64,000 nucleotides of DNA from Verrucomicrobiota bacterium (GTDB lineage Bacteria > Verrucomicrobiota > Verrucomicrobiia > Chthoniobacterales > UBA10450): positions 1-64,000 of the forward strand of contig QHNQ01000028.1 in assembly GCA_003218135.1 (NCBI GenBank), given 5' to 3'. Positions 9,597 to 17,443 of the stretch are shown here, piece by piece. The notes under the pieces were generated by a model. That model saw only the letters and a list, made by a program, of their open reading frames with translations, did not search any database and was not told where the DNA came from. The position numbers were made by a program, and so were the translations under genes. Positions within the stretch are counted from its first letter, which is position 1. Each line of letters opens with the position of its first letter.

Positions 9597-10045
9597 GGAA
9601 TTTGGGTGGTTCACTTGGATCGGGTCAGAGTTGACCAAAAAATTTCATAAACCCAGCGCGGATGCCTATAAGACTTTCGACCTATATATCAGCGGCGCTG
9701 CGTTGTTGTGAAGCAAAAATCTCACTCGCCTGCGATTCACATCTTGGACTAAGGTAAAACCAAACGGCGGAAGCAAGATGTGTCGAAAATGAGGCGAGCC
9801 ACCTGATCCCCGATGCTGACAACTGAAAGGGCCGATCACGATTATTGTGAGCTCATCGGACCGCGCGATATACGTCTATCGCAACGCCACGCTGCACGGT
9901 CTGAAACGGCTATTCGTCAAGATTCGCCGAATCACAGCTGCCGAACTCCCCATCGGGACGACCAACCGTACAAAGCCAGTAAGCAAAACAATTTCGCTGG
10001 CGCGCTGATTGTAAGATTCTTTAGGTTGTAGCGACCAATCGAAGC
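9597..10045. other. Gene-free divergent region with one large stem-loop
   Basis: No gene is supported in this 449-base gap between the divergent hydrolase and FMN reductase genes. The only notable structure is a stem-loop at 9725-9798. ctcgcct pairs with aggcgag on the outside, and cacatcttg pairs perfectly with caagatgtg on the inside, around a 27-base loop. It is not followed by a T-run. The rest shows nothing I can name. Confidence 0.5.
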
Positions 10046-10624
10046 ATGGCTACGCAAGATGTCACTCGACCTGTTTTTCTACCTGTGGTTATCGGCACAC
10101 CGCGCCAGGGCCGCTTAACTGAACCCGCCGCGAAGTTCGTTTTCGGCGAAGTGTCAAAACGCAGCGATATCGAAACGGAACTGATCGATATCCGGAAAAT
10201 TCCCATTCGCATGGATGACGCCGGCGAGGCGCTGAAAGACAGCGAGTTTTCAGCCACGGTCAGCCGCTCCGATGGACTCATACTCGTCGTTCCGGAATAC
10301 AATCATAGTTTCCCCGGTCTGCTGAAGCATGTGCTCGATACAAACCTGAAAGAATATATCCACAAAGCCGTCGGCGTCTGCGGCGTATCGGCCGGACCAT
10401 TCGGCGGCGCGCGTATGATCGAGAGCTTGCTCCCGGTCCTGCGTGAACTCGGGTTGGTTACGATTTTTTGGGATGTCTACTTCGGTACCGCTGGCAAACT
10501 GTTCGATCCGGCGACCGGAAAAATCACCGATCCAGCTTACGGGCGTCGTGTGGCAAAATTCCTGGACGAACTCGTCTGGATGGCGCGCGCACTTCGCTAC
10601 GCACGCGAAAACATTCCCGCGTGA
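10046..10624 (+). CDS. NADPH-dependent FMN reductase family protein
   Basis: This 192-residue flavodoxin-like protein probably reduces FMN or quinone/chromate-type acceptors with NAD(P)H. The FMN phosphate-binding loop is visible as IGTPRQGRL near residue 17. The second signature, VVPEYNHSFPGLLKHVLD near residue 85, is the classic PEYN motif of the family. CGVSAGPFGGAR near residue 112 completes the flavin-binding side. It stands alone, with no obvious partner. A substrate cannot be assigned from sequence. Confidence 0.88.
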   Translation: MATQDVTRPVFLPVVIGTPRQGRLTEPAAKFVFGEVSKRSDIETELIDIRKIPIRMDDAGEALKDSEFSATVSRSDGLILVVPEYNHSFPGLLKHVLDTNLKEYIHKAVGVCGVSAGPFGGARMIESLLPVLRELGLVTIFWDVYFGTAGKLFDPATGKITDPAYGRRVAKFLDELVWMARALRYARENIPA

Positions 10625-10663
10625 TTCAGTAGCCGAGATCAATGATCCCGAATGCCGAGGCTG

Positions 10664-10737
10664 CGCGCCCGGGAGGATTCGAACCTCCGACCTACGGATT
10701 AGAAATCCGTTGCTCTATCCGGCTGAGCTACGGGCGC
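10664..10737 (-). tRNA. tRNA-Arg, anticodon UCU
   Basis: On the minus strand the 74-base sequence folds as a cloverleaf. Acceptor arms are GCGCCCG and CGGGCGC with discriminator G at 10664. The D-arm is AGCTCAGCCGGATAGAGC and the anticodon arm is GGATTTCTAATCC with TCT. The T-arm is GGAGGTTCGAATCCTCC. CCA is not encoded. It reads AGA codons. Confidence 0.96.
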
Positions 10738-10884
10738 AGATCGTGAACGCAATATCTCGCTCTTGAATTTGAAAAATCCAGCACGAACACGACCGCGAAC
10801 GCACGGAGCTAGAGTACGATTGACGCATCGCCGCAAACTTGATAAACCCTGAGGTCTCGGGACTGCGTTCGGGATTTGTCGGTC

Positions 10885-13656
10885 ATGGCTAAAGAGACTT
10901 CATCGGGCAATTCTTCGCTGCCGCTGCATGAGGTATTGGAAGCGGAGTTTGTCGCTTTGCACGGGGCACTGCCGGCAGATTATCCAGGCTCAACCGCGCG
11001 CGAAATTCGGTTAAAGGCGTTTTGGGCAGCTGTTCACGGACTGAAGGAACAACGCGCGGCGCTTTGCATATCTGGGGGCGGCATCCGCAGCGCCACTTTT
11101 GGCTTGGGAGTTTTGCAGGGGCTCGCGCGCTGCGGTTTGCTCGACAAGTTTCACTATCTTTCTACGGTCTCGGGCGGCGGATACATTGGCAGTTGGTTGA
11201 GCGCGTGGATTCATCGCGCCAAGGACGGTCTGGCCAGTGTCGCAGACCAACTGGCGCGCCCCAGCGAGACTGCGAGACCAAATCCGGAACCGGCAGAGAT
11301 CCAAAACCTGCGGAGCTACAGTAACTATCTTACGCCGCGGCTCGGGCTGTTTTCCGCAGACAGTTGGACACTCGTTGGTACGTATCTGCGCAACCTTCTG
11401 TTGAACTGGAGCGTGATCATTCCATTGCTGGCCGCCTTTCTGACCCTACCATGGCTTTATAGCTCGATCGTCATGGTGGACCCGCCGCCGCGAACAGACG
11501 CGTTATTTTGGACTGGAGCGGCGCTGGTCGTGATCGCTGTCGCTTACATGGGGTTCAATTTGCCATGCGGGCGCAATCTTCGATGGAATCAAAAGCGATT
11601 CGTGCGCTTCTGCCTGCTGCCACTTTTCCTGGCGTCAGTGCTGATGACCATGCACTGGGCATGGTTCAATTATTATGGGCGTTCTCTGATTGCCTGGCCG
11701 TTATTCGGGTTCGGCGACCCTCACACATGGGTGCCGTTCCTCTATCTAGGAATGGCGCTGCATCTTATCTCATATCTCACGTCGTTGCTCCCGGCTCACG
11801 GCTTTCGGCCGTTGGAGTTTGTTGCTGTCATTGTCTCGGGCGCAATCGGCGGAGCCATTCTGTGGTTAGGCGCGCAAAAATTATTTCCGCGGCCGGTCAT
11901 GCAGATGGAGTTGTACATCTGCCTGAGCATTCCATTTTTCATGGCGCTGTTTTTTTTGGCAATTGTGGTCTTCGCGGGGATTTCCAGCCGCTGGACCGAA
12001 GATCCAGATCGTGAATGGTGGGGTCGCGCCGCTGGCTGGCTATTCGCAGTTGCGCTCGCGTGGCTGTTGATCAGCGGCCTCGTAATTTTCGGACCGCTCT
12101 CGCTTAAATGGACATGGTCGTTCATCACAACGGGAGGCTTGGCCGCACTCGTCACGGTGTTGGGCGGTCGTAGCCCAAAGGTTGCAGGTAGTGAAAAGGA
12201 GCGTGCGACAGCGAGTCCGATGGGTCTGATCCTGTCCAAGGCGTCGACAATCGCGGCGGCGGTATTTGCAGCGGTGCTGTTGATTCTCATTACCGAGGTA
12301 ACCACGTCGGTCATGGCGAAGTTGATTGAGACCTATCACGTAACCCTAAGTTACAAGGCAGATCTGAACTCTATATCCGGCCTCCTAGGCCGGGCCGAGC
12401 CATATCTGAATGTGATTTTCTATACGCCCTGGTGGCTGGTGCTTCCGTTAGCGTCCCTCCTCATGCTTGTCGCCGTTGTCATGGCGCGACTGGTGAACGC
12501 AAACAAATTTTCGCTGCATGGAATGTATCGGGACCGGTTGATCCGCGCCTACCTGGGCGCTTCCAATTCGGATCGAAAACCAAATCCCTTTACCGGTTTC
12601 GATGAGAACGACAATATCAAGATGCGCGAGCTTTGGATGCCGGAGAAATTTCACGGCAAGCTGATGCCTGTTGCAAATATCGCGCTCAACCTGGTCTCAG
12701 GCGAAAAGCTTGGTTGGCAGGAGCGCAAGGCACAGAGCTTCACCGTCACTCCGTTGCACTGCGGCTCCTCAGCGATGGACCCAGGCTACCGTCCCGCGGC
12801 GGGCCCCGATGGGACAGTGTACGGTGGCCCGAAAGGCATCTCGCTCGGAAGTGCCATCACTATCTCCGGCGCTGCCGCCAGTCCGAACATGGGCTATCAC
12901 TCGTCGCCATTGGTTACTTTTATCCTCACCTTGCTCAACGTGCGGCTCGGCGCGTGGCTGGGAAACCCGGGAAAGGCAGGCGATCACACCTTCCAGCTTG
13001 GATATCCGGAGAGCAGTGTACAGCCGATTATCGATGAAGCTTTTGGCCTGACGAACGACACCAGCCCATATGTTTATCTCTCCGATGGCGGCCACTTCGA
13101 AAACCTTGGGCTGTATGAGATGGTGCTTCGCCGTTGCCACTATATCGTTGTGATCGATGCCGGCGAGGACCCGCAGTGCTCGTTCGCCGATCTTGGAGAG
13201 GCCGTCCGGAAAATACGAATCGACTTCGGCATTTCGATCGAGTTCGACCAAATTGATATTTTCCCGCGCGGTTGCGATGTAGCGCAGAGTCAAAAAGGAC
13301 GGAACTGTGCGATCGGACGGATTTGTTACTCGGTTCTCGACGGGCCAAACGCTCCTGACGGCATTCTCATCTATATCAAACCTGCCTGTTACGGAAATGA
13401 GCCGCGCGATATTTTCGAATACTTCAAGAGGAGCGCCACTTTTCCCCACGAGAGCACGGCCGACCAATTCTTCTCAGAGTCGCAGTTCGAGAGTTACCGC
13501 ATGCTCGGCGCACACACGATGGAGAAATTGTGCACCGATTGCGGCGGCGATTTTGACTGTTTCATTCGCGACGTTTTACAGCGCCACCTGGACATTAAAG
13601 CACCTGATTGGCTAGCAGCATTGCTCGAACGGTCTGCCGGCACAGCTGCAGTATAA
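10885..13656 (+). CDS. Patatin-like phospholipase with a large multi-pass membrane insert
   Basis: The product is about 923 residues. A patatin lipase domain is split by a membrane domain. N-terminal part: oxyanion-hole motif SGGGIRS at 63-69 and nucleophile motif TVSGGGYIGSW with Ser96. The middle (about residues 165-540) holds many hydrophobic segments separated by short loops. C-terminal part: the catalytic Asp motif YLSDGGHFENLGLYE with Asp734. The active-site dyad is therefore intact. The enzyme would act on membrane lipids from an integral membrane position. The ATG at 10885 is preferred over an upstream TTG at 10876. The preceding bases have no clear Shine-Dalgarno. No partner gene is visible. 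Confidence 0.82.
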   Translation: MAKETSSGNSSLPLHEVLEAEFVALHGALPADYPGSTAREIRLKAFWAAVHGLKEQRAALCISGGGIRSATFGLGVLQGLARCGLLDKFHYLSTVSGGGYIGSWLSAWIHRAKDGLASVADQLARPSETARPNPEPAEIQNLRSYSNYLTPRLGLFSADSWTLVGTYLRNLLLNWSVIIPLLAAFLTLPWLYSSIVMVDPPPRTDALFWTGAALVVIAVAYMGFNLPCGRNLRWNQKRFVRFCLLPLFLASVLMTMHWAWFNYYGRSLIAWPLFGFGDPHTWVPFLYLGMALHLISYLTSLLPAHGFRPLEFVAVIVSGAIGGAILWLGAQKLFPRPVMQMELYICLSIPFFMALFFLAIVVFAGISSRWTEDPDREWWGRAAGWLFAVALAWLLISGLVIFGPLSLKWTWSFITTGGLAALVTVLGGRSPKVAGSEKERATASPMGLILSKASTIAAAVFAAVLLILITEVTTSVMAKLIETYHVTLSYKADLNSISGLLGRAEPYLNVIFYTPWWLVLPLASLLMLVAVVMARLVNANKFSLHGMYRDRLIRAYLGASNSDRKPNPFTGFDENDNIKMRELWMPEKFHGKLMPVANIALNLVSGEKLGWQERKAQSFTVTPLHCGSSAMDPGYRPAAGPDGTVYGGPKGISLGSAITISGAAASPNMGYHSSPLVTFILTLLNVRLGAWLGNPGKAGDHTFQLGYPESSVQPIIDEAFGLTNDTSPYVYLSDGGHFENLGLYEMVLRRCHYIVVIDAGEDPQCSFADLGEAVRKIRIDFGISIEFDQIDIFPRGCDVAQSQKGRNCAIGRICYSVLDGPNAPDGILIYIKPACYGNEPRDIFEYFKRSATFPHESTADQFFSESQFESYRMLGAHTMEKLCTDCGGDFDCFIRDVLQRHLDIKAPDWLAALLERSAGTAAV

Positions 13657-13663
13657 AATCGAA

Positions 13664-13704
13664 GACCGGCGGCTCGCCCATTGCCCCTGCGAACTCCGCC
13701 GGCC
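13664..13704. repeat. CCGGCGG hairpin downstream of a peptidoglycan-binding gene (copy 1)
   Basis: ccggcggctcgc faces gcgaactccgccgg, an imperfect inverted repeat about 60 bases beyond the stop of the 13765-14463 gene. A second copy with the same arms lies at 14545-14587 beyond the stop of the paralogous gene. No T-run follows. It may stabilise transcript ends. Confidence 0.65.
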
Positions 13705-13764
13705 AATCGCCGAAAGTGTGTACTATTCGCCCGCCAGTCTTAGCGGTTATTGAAACAGACTGGA

Positions 13765-14463
13765 TCAGTTGCTTGCGTATCCGTGGTCGCGCTCGTAGGC
13801 GCGGATTGCTCGACGCGTCTGCGGGCCCAAAACGCCGTCGACCGAGCCATGATAATAACCGGCGCGTGCGAGTCGGCGCTGCAGCTCGGCGACTCTGGAG
13901 TGAGTGGCCTGGCCATATTGACCGTTGCCATTGCCATTGCCATTGCCGTAGTCGCCGCCGTATTGGTTTCCCCCATAGCCGTAGCCATAACCGTAACCGT
14001 ACGGGTCGCCGTAGCCGTAGGAGCCGTAGCCGTACGGGTAACCATAATAGGGATATCCCCAGTCCCAGCCGGCGCCCCAGCCCCAACCCCACCACCACGG
14101 AAAGCCGAAGGAACCGATGAAGATTACATTATTATGACCATGATGATGCCCGTTGTGCCAGTTTCCACCGTGCCAATTGCCGCCATGGCCCCAATTGCCG
14201 CCGTGACCCCAGTTGCCACCACGGCCCCAGTTTCTGCCTTGCCAGTTGCTGCCCCCGTTTCCGCCACGCCAGTTGCCGCCAGCCCAGCGCTGGCCTCCCC
14301 AAGCGCCCATTCCGGGACGCGCGGCCATTCCAGGACGCCCGCCACCTGCAGCGAAATGATGGCCGCCACCGCCGCCACCGCGCGGCGCAGCATTGAGAAC
14401 TGGTGCACTGAGCATTAACGCAACAAGGCAACCAAACAAAAATACAATTTTGGGATGATTCAT
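13765..14463 (-). CDS. Exported Gly/Trp/Tyr-rich protein with peptidoglycan-binding domain
   Basis: The 232-residue protein has a signal peptide (MNHPKIVFLFGCLVALMLS, cleavage after LNA). A low-complexity domain of Gly-Asn-Trp and His repeats follows (about 35-110), then an aromatic Trp/Gly/Tyr block (about 120-175). The C-terminal PG_binding_1 domain covers about 180-230 (VAELQRRLARAGYYHGSVDG and LGPQTRRAIRAYERDHG). It probably anchors to peptidoglycan and exposes a sticky Gly-rich surface, but its role is unknown. The start at 14463 (not 14493) places the signal peptide at the N terminus. The neighbouring gene at 14620-15267 has the same architecture and looks like a diverged tandem duplicate. 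Confidence 0.82.
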   Translation of the reverse strand: MNHPKIVFLFGCLVALMLSAPVLNAAPRGGGGGGHHFAAGGGRPGMAARPGMGAWGGQRWAGGNWRGGNGGSNWQGRNWGRGGNWGHGGNWGHGGNWHGGNWHNGHHHGHNNVIFIGSFGFPWWWGWGWGAGWDWGYPYYGYPYGYGSYGYGDPYGYGYGYGYGGNQYGGDYGNGNGNGNGQYGQATHSRVAELQRRLARAGYYHGSVDGVLGPQTRRAIRAYERDHGYASN

Positions 14464-14544
14464 AATTCGTAAAGTTTGTACACCATTAGACACCGTACGC
14501 GACGCAAAGTCTCGGTTTATTTTTACTGTGCCAAAGAATTAATT

Positions 14545-14587
14545 GAAACCGGCGGCTCGCCCGTTTGCCATGCGAGTCCGCCGGTTC
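14545..14587. repeat. CCGGCGG hairpin downstream of a peptidoglycan-binding gene (copy 2)
   Basis: gaaaccggcggctcgc faces gcgagtccgccggttc, 33 bases after the stop of the 14620-15267 gene. It is the better-preserved partner of the copy at 13664-13704. The matching placement suggests that gene and hairpin were duplicated together. Confidence 0.68.
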
Positions 14588-14619
14588 AAATCAAACCGAT
14601 TCAGTAATCGGTTTTTGAA

Positions 14620-15267
14620 TTAGCCCAAGCCCATTCGGTTGAGAAGACGTCCACTGATCATCCCGTCGATAACCATCCCATTGGTGCTTTCAAAAGCAGC
14701 GATGGCGGCTCGGGTTCGTGGTCCCATTACTCCATCAACCACACCACTATAGAAGCCAAACTCACCCAAACGGCGCTGGACTGCTGCAACGGTTCCAGCG
14801 TCATAGCCATAGCCTCCGCCGTAGTACGAATAGCTGCTATACGGATAACCCCCGTAGTACGAATATGGATAGTAGCTATACGATCCGTAAGGCCAGCCTG
14901 AATAGTAGCCGGAATACGGATAGCCCCCGCCGCCGCCATAGTAATAGCGAGTGCCGCCGTAGTACCCATTATACCCATTATTGCCGTAATACTGAGTCCC
15001 GGCATAGCGGCTGCCACTGTAATAACGCGTAGACGCGTAGCGACGGGTGCCGCTGAACTGCGCGCTGCTGCCTCGGCTATACATCGGCGCCATCTGCCGA
15101 GTAGCATGGCCCGCTCTAGGGGTTACCTGTGTTGTCCGTGCAGCCATTCGCTGCGGCTTTGACGCAGAGGTACCCATGGACTTTTTGTGCTTCTCGCCAA
15201 ATGCTGGTGATGCAATCAACGCCGCTGCGGCGCAGCAACTTATCAGAAATAATCGTTTGGTTTTCAT
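14620..15267 (-). CDS. Exported Tyr/Gly/Ser-rich protein with peptidoglycan-binding domain
   Basis: This 215-residue protein starts with a clear signal peptide (MKTKRLFLISCCAAAALIA, cleavage after AFG). A basic Ser/Thr/Arg stretch follows, then a Tyr-Gly-Ser low-complexity domain (about residues 75-155). The C-terminal PG_binding_1 domain (about 158-212) carries VAAVQRRLGEFGFYSGVVDG and MGPRTRAAIAAFESTNG. It is the sister of the 13765-14463 gene, with the same domain order but different repeat composition. Function beyond peptidoglycan binding is unknown. The two genes are separated by 156 bases that include the hairpin at 14545-14587. Confidence 0.83.
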   Translation of the reverse strand: MKTKRLFLISCCAAAALIASPAFGEKHKKSMGTSASKPQRMAARTTQVTPRAGHATRQMAPMYSRGSSAQFSGTRRYASTRYYSGSRYAGTQYYGNNGYNGYYGGTRYYYGGGGGYPYSGYYSGWPYGSYSYYPYSYYGGYPYSSYSYYGGGYGYDAGTVAAVQRRLGEFGFYSGVVDGVMGPRTRAAIAAFESTNGMVIDGMISGRLLNRMGLG

Positions 15268-15515
15268 TACGTATTTCCTCCCTTTTTATATCCCTGTCAT
15301 AGCGCTGCCCCAAAGTAATCGAGGTTGTCCCCGACCGGAGGACAGCCACCGGTTTTGAACCTTGGGACTGACGTACCTTTGATTCGTCGCTGAACCCTGT
15401 CGCGGATGCGCAGTGGGATACGTGTAATTAGAAACTCTCAACCGACTGGGGGTTTCGCATAGATTCTTTGCTTTTAGCGCCTAGCGATCGGGCTTATCAT
15501 CGCGCCTTAATCGCC

Positions 15516-16793
15516 ATGAAGCGTGCTGCGTTTCTCATTTGCGTCGTGTTCGCTCCGCACATGTTTTGTGCCGCGCCGCAAGAGCGGAGTGTGAGTCCAT
15601 CGCGCCAATTTATCGTTTTCGGAGCTGATGCGGTGCTGCGCGGCGCGGTCTCCGATGCCGCAGAACGAACGAAAGCGAATCTTCTCGCGCTATTGCGGCA
15701 GCGCGACAACTGGACAGTCCCTATCGTGCTAAATTTGCAACCGCAGCAGGCAAACCTTCCGGAACTGGCAGCTGCTGAGTTGCGATTCAGCCAGACTGGG
15801 TTCGGACTCAAGCTGCAGCTTGATGTGACCTTCTCGCAAGATCTCGATGTCTCCTTGGTCGAACGTGAACTGCTCCGCGCGATCTTGCTGGAAATGATTT
15901 ATCGAAAGCGACCGCAACTCGCCGCCGGCACTGCGTTTATCGAACCGCCGGATTGGTTGATCGACGGCACTCTGGCGCTGGCGCCCGGACATGATCGGGG
16001 ACAGTTAGTCGAAGCCCTTACCGCGACGGGGAACACACCGACACTGGAGAAATTTCTCCAGCAACGCCCCGCAATTCTCGATTCGGCGGGGCGAGTGCTG
16101 TACCGAGCGTACTCGCTTGCACTTGTGCAAATGCTGCTTGAGCCAAAGGACGGTGCTGCGCGCCTGGCGCAATACATCGGTCGTCTGTCTGACGCCTCAA
16201 ACGATCCGCTAACGGATTTGAAGGCGCAGTTTCCGCTCCTGCGTTCTGATGCGGAGGAAACGTGGCAATCAAGCTTGCATCAGTTGAGAAACTTCCAGGC
16301 TTACCAGTTACTCACGTTTGCCGAAAGCGAGCGGCGTCTTGGTGAACTGTTGCAGGTGAAAGCTTCCGAAGCGAATCGGCCGCCCAAGCTGACCAGTGTG
16401 GCCGAACTCGCCAAGCGCAAGCCTTCTGCAAATGAAAAGATGGCGCTGAATAATCTTAGCCATGAGCTGCTCGTGTTTGTTGTTCAAGCGAATCCGGTTT
16501 TGCGTCCAATCGCGCGTGAATACGGCGAAATCGCCGCACTGCTTGCCCGCGGTAAGAGGAGAGGCATCGTGAAGCGTTTGTCGCGTTTGGAGACCACTCA
16601 CAAGCAACTGGCCTCCCGGATGAGCGACATTGACGATTACATGAACTGGTTCGAAGCGACTCAAATGAAGAACGGCAGCGGCAATTTCACCGATTATCTC
16701 AAAGCCATCGATCAATCGCAGCCCTCGATATCAAAGCGACGCGATCCACTCACGGTGTACGTCGATGCGCTGGAGGACCAGCTCGAAAATTGA
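15516..16793 (+). CDS. Exported protein of unknown function, possibly a catalytically dead gluzincin-like fold
   Basis: I do not recognise this 425-residue protein. It has a signal peptide (MKRAAFLICVVFAPHMFC, cleavage near AAP). The stretch LLRAILLEMIYRKRP followed about 15 residues later by EPPDWLIDGTLAL resembles the helix pair of peptidase MA-like gluzincins, where HExxH is followed by a P-x-W-[IL]-x-[ED]-G motif. Here HExxH is absent, so a metalloprotease activity is unlikely. The C-terminal half (about 270-425) is helical and probably coiled. The ATG at 15516 was chosen because it gives the signal peptide. The gene stands alone on the plus strand. Confidence 0.6.
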   Translation: MKRAAFLICVVFAPHMFCAAPQERSVSPSRQFIVFGADAVLRGAVSDAAERTKANLLALLRQRDNWTVPIVLNLQPQQANLPELAAAELRFSQTGFGLKLQLDVTFSQDLDVSLVERELLRAILLEMIYRKRPQLAAGTAFIEPPDWLIDGTLALAPGHDRGQLVEALTATGNTPTLEKFLQQRPAILDSAGRVLYRAYSLALVQMLLEPKDGAARLAQYIGRLSDASNDPLTDLKAQFPLLRSDAEETWQSSLHQLRNFQAYQLLTFAESERRLGELLQVKASEANRPPKLTSVAELAKRKPSANEKMALNNLSHELLVFVVQANPVLRPIAREYGEIAALLARGKRRGIVKRLSRLETTHKQLASRMSDIDDYMNWFEATQMKNGSGNFTDYLKAIDQSQPSISKRRDPLTVYVDALEDQLEN

Positions 16794-16888
16794 CCGCCCA
16801 CACGAATGAACATTTGGCCAACAGTTGCCCTGTCGGGCTTTAGCGATTAGCTTTCAACGCAGCGCGTTATGAACGCGCATTTCTCTTG

Positions 16889-17335
16889 ATGCAAAAGATT
16901 GGGTTTGCCGAGGCTCTCGATTCGATTATTGCAAGCGATCCGCGTTATCAACGGGACGTCTACGTTTTTTTGCGCGACGCGCTCGATTTTACGACAAAGC
17001 AGCAGAAGAAACTCAAGGGCGCTAGCGTGCGCCACGTGACCGGCCCGGAATTGCTCGACGGCGTGCGGCGGTACGCACTGAAGGAATTCGGACCAATGGT
17101 GATCACCGTCTTCGATAACTGGGGAGTGCGTTCGTGCGAGGACATTGGGAACATTGTCTTTAATCTGATCGGTGCCGGCGTATTCGGAAAAACCGAGGAG
17201 GATTCGATTGAAGATTTCAAAAATGTCTATGATTTCAGAGAAGCTTTTGTAAAACCGTTCGCCCCGGAAACGCCAACGACTGTAAAACGGCCGGCGCACT
17301 TGCCGGCGCCAAAGCCCGCGACATCACGCAAGTAA
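16889..17335 (+). CDS. Minf_1886 family protein
   Basis: The 148-residue soluble protein matches my memory of the Minf_1886 / Verrucomicrobia-Planctomycetes-restricted family: MQKIGFAEALDSIIASDPRY, then FTTKQQKKLK, VRHVTGPELLDGVRRYALKE and VFDNWGVRSCEDIGNIVFNL. The C-terminal tail is Pro/Ala/Lys-rich. Function is unknown. The first ATG at 16889 gives the family N terminus. Its presence is the best single taxonomic clue in the window. Confidence 0.85.
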   Translation: MQKIGFAEALDSIIASDPRYQRDVYVFLRDALDFTTKQQKKLKGASVRHVTGPELLDGVRRYALKEFGPMVITVFDNWGVRSCEDIGNIVFNLIGAGVFGKTEEDSIEDFKNVYDFREAFVKPFAPETPTTVKRPAHLPAPKPATSRK

Positions 17336-17343
17336 ATGGTAAA

Positions 17344-17373
17344 AAGGTGAAAGGTTGAACGGAATTTCACCTT
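17344..17373. repeat. Short hairpin after the Minf_1886 gene
   Basis: aaggtgaaa pairs perfectly with tttcacctt around a 12-base loop, 8 bases after the stop of the preceding gene. No T-run follows on the plus strand, so termination is only possible. Confidence 0.45.
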
Positions 17374-17443
17374 GGCTGTCGGTTATCAGTCATCTGATCA
17401 ACGATCGCTGATCGCCGGGATTGATGTGCAAATCCGATCAATA

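Noticed and set aside
13750-14418. Long plus-strand frame rich in Val/Ala opposite the Gly-rich protein gene
   Set aside because: It is the antisense shadow of a low-complexity Gly/Tyr/Trp coding region.
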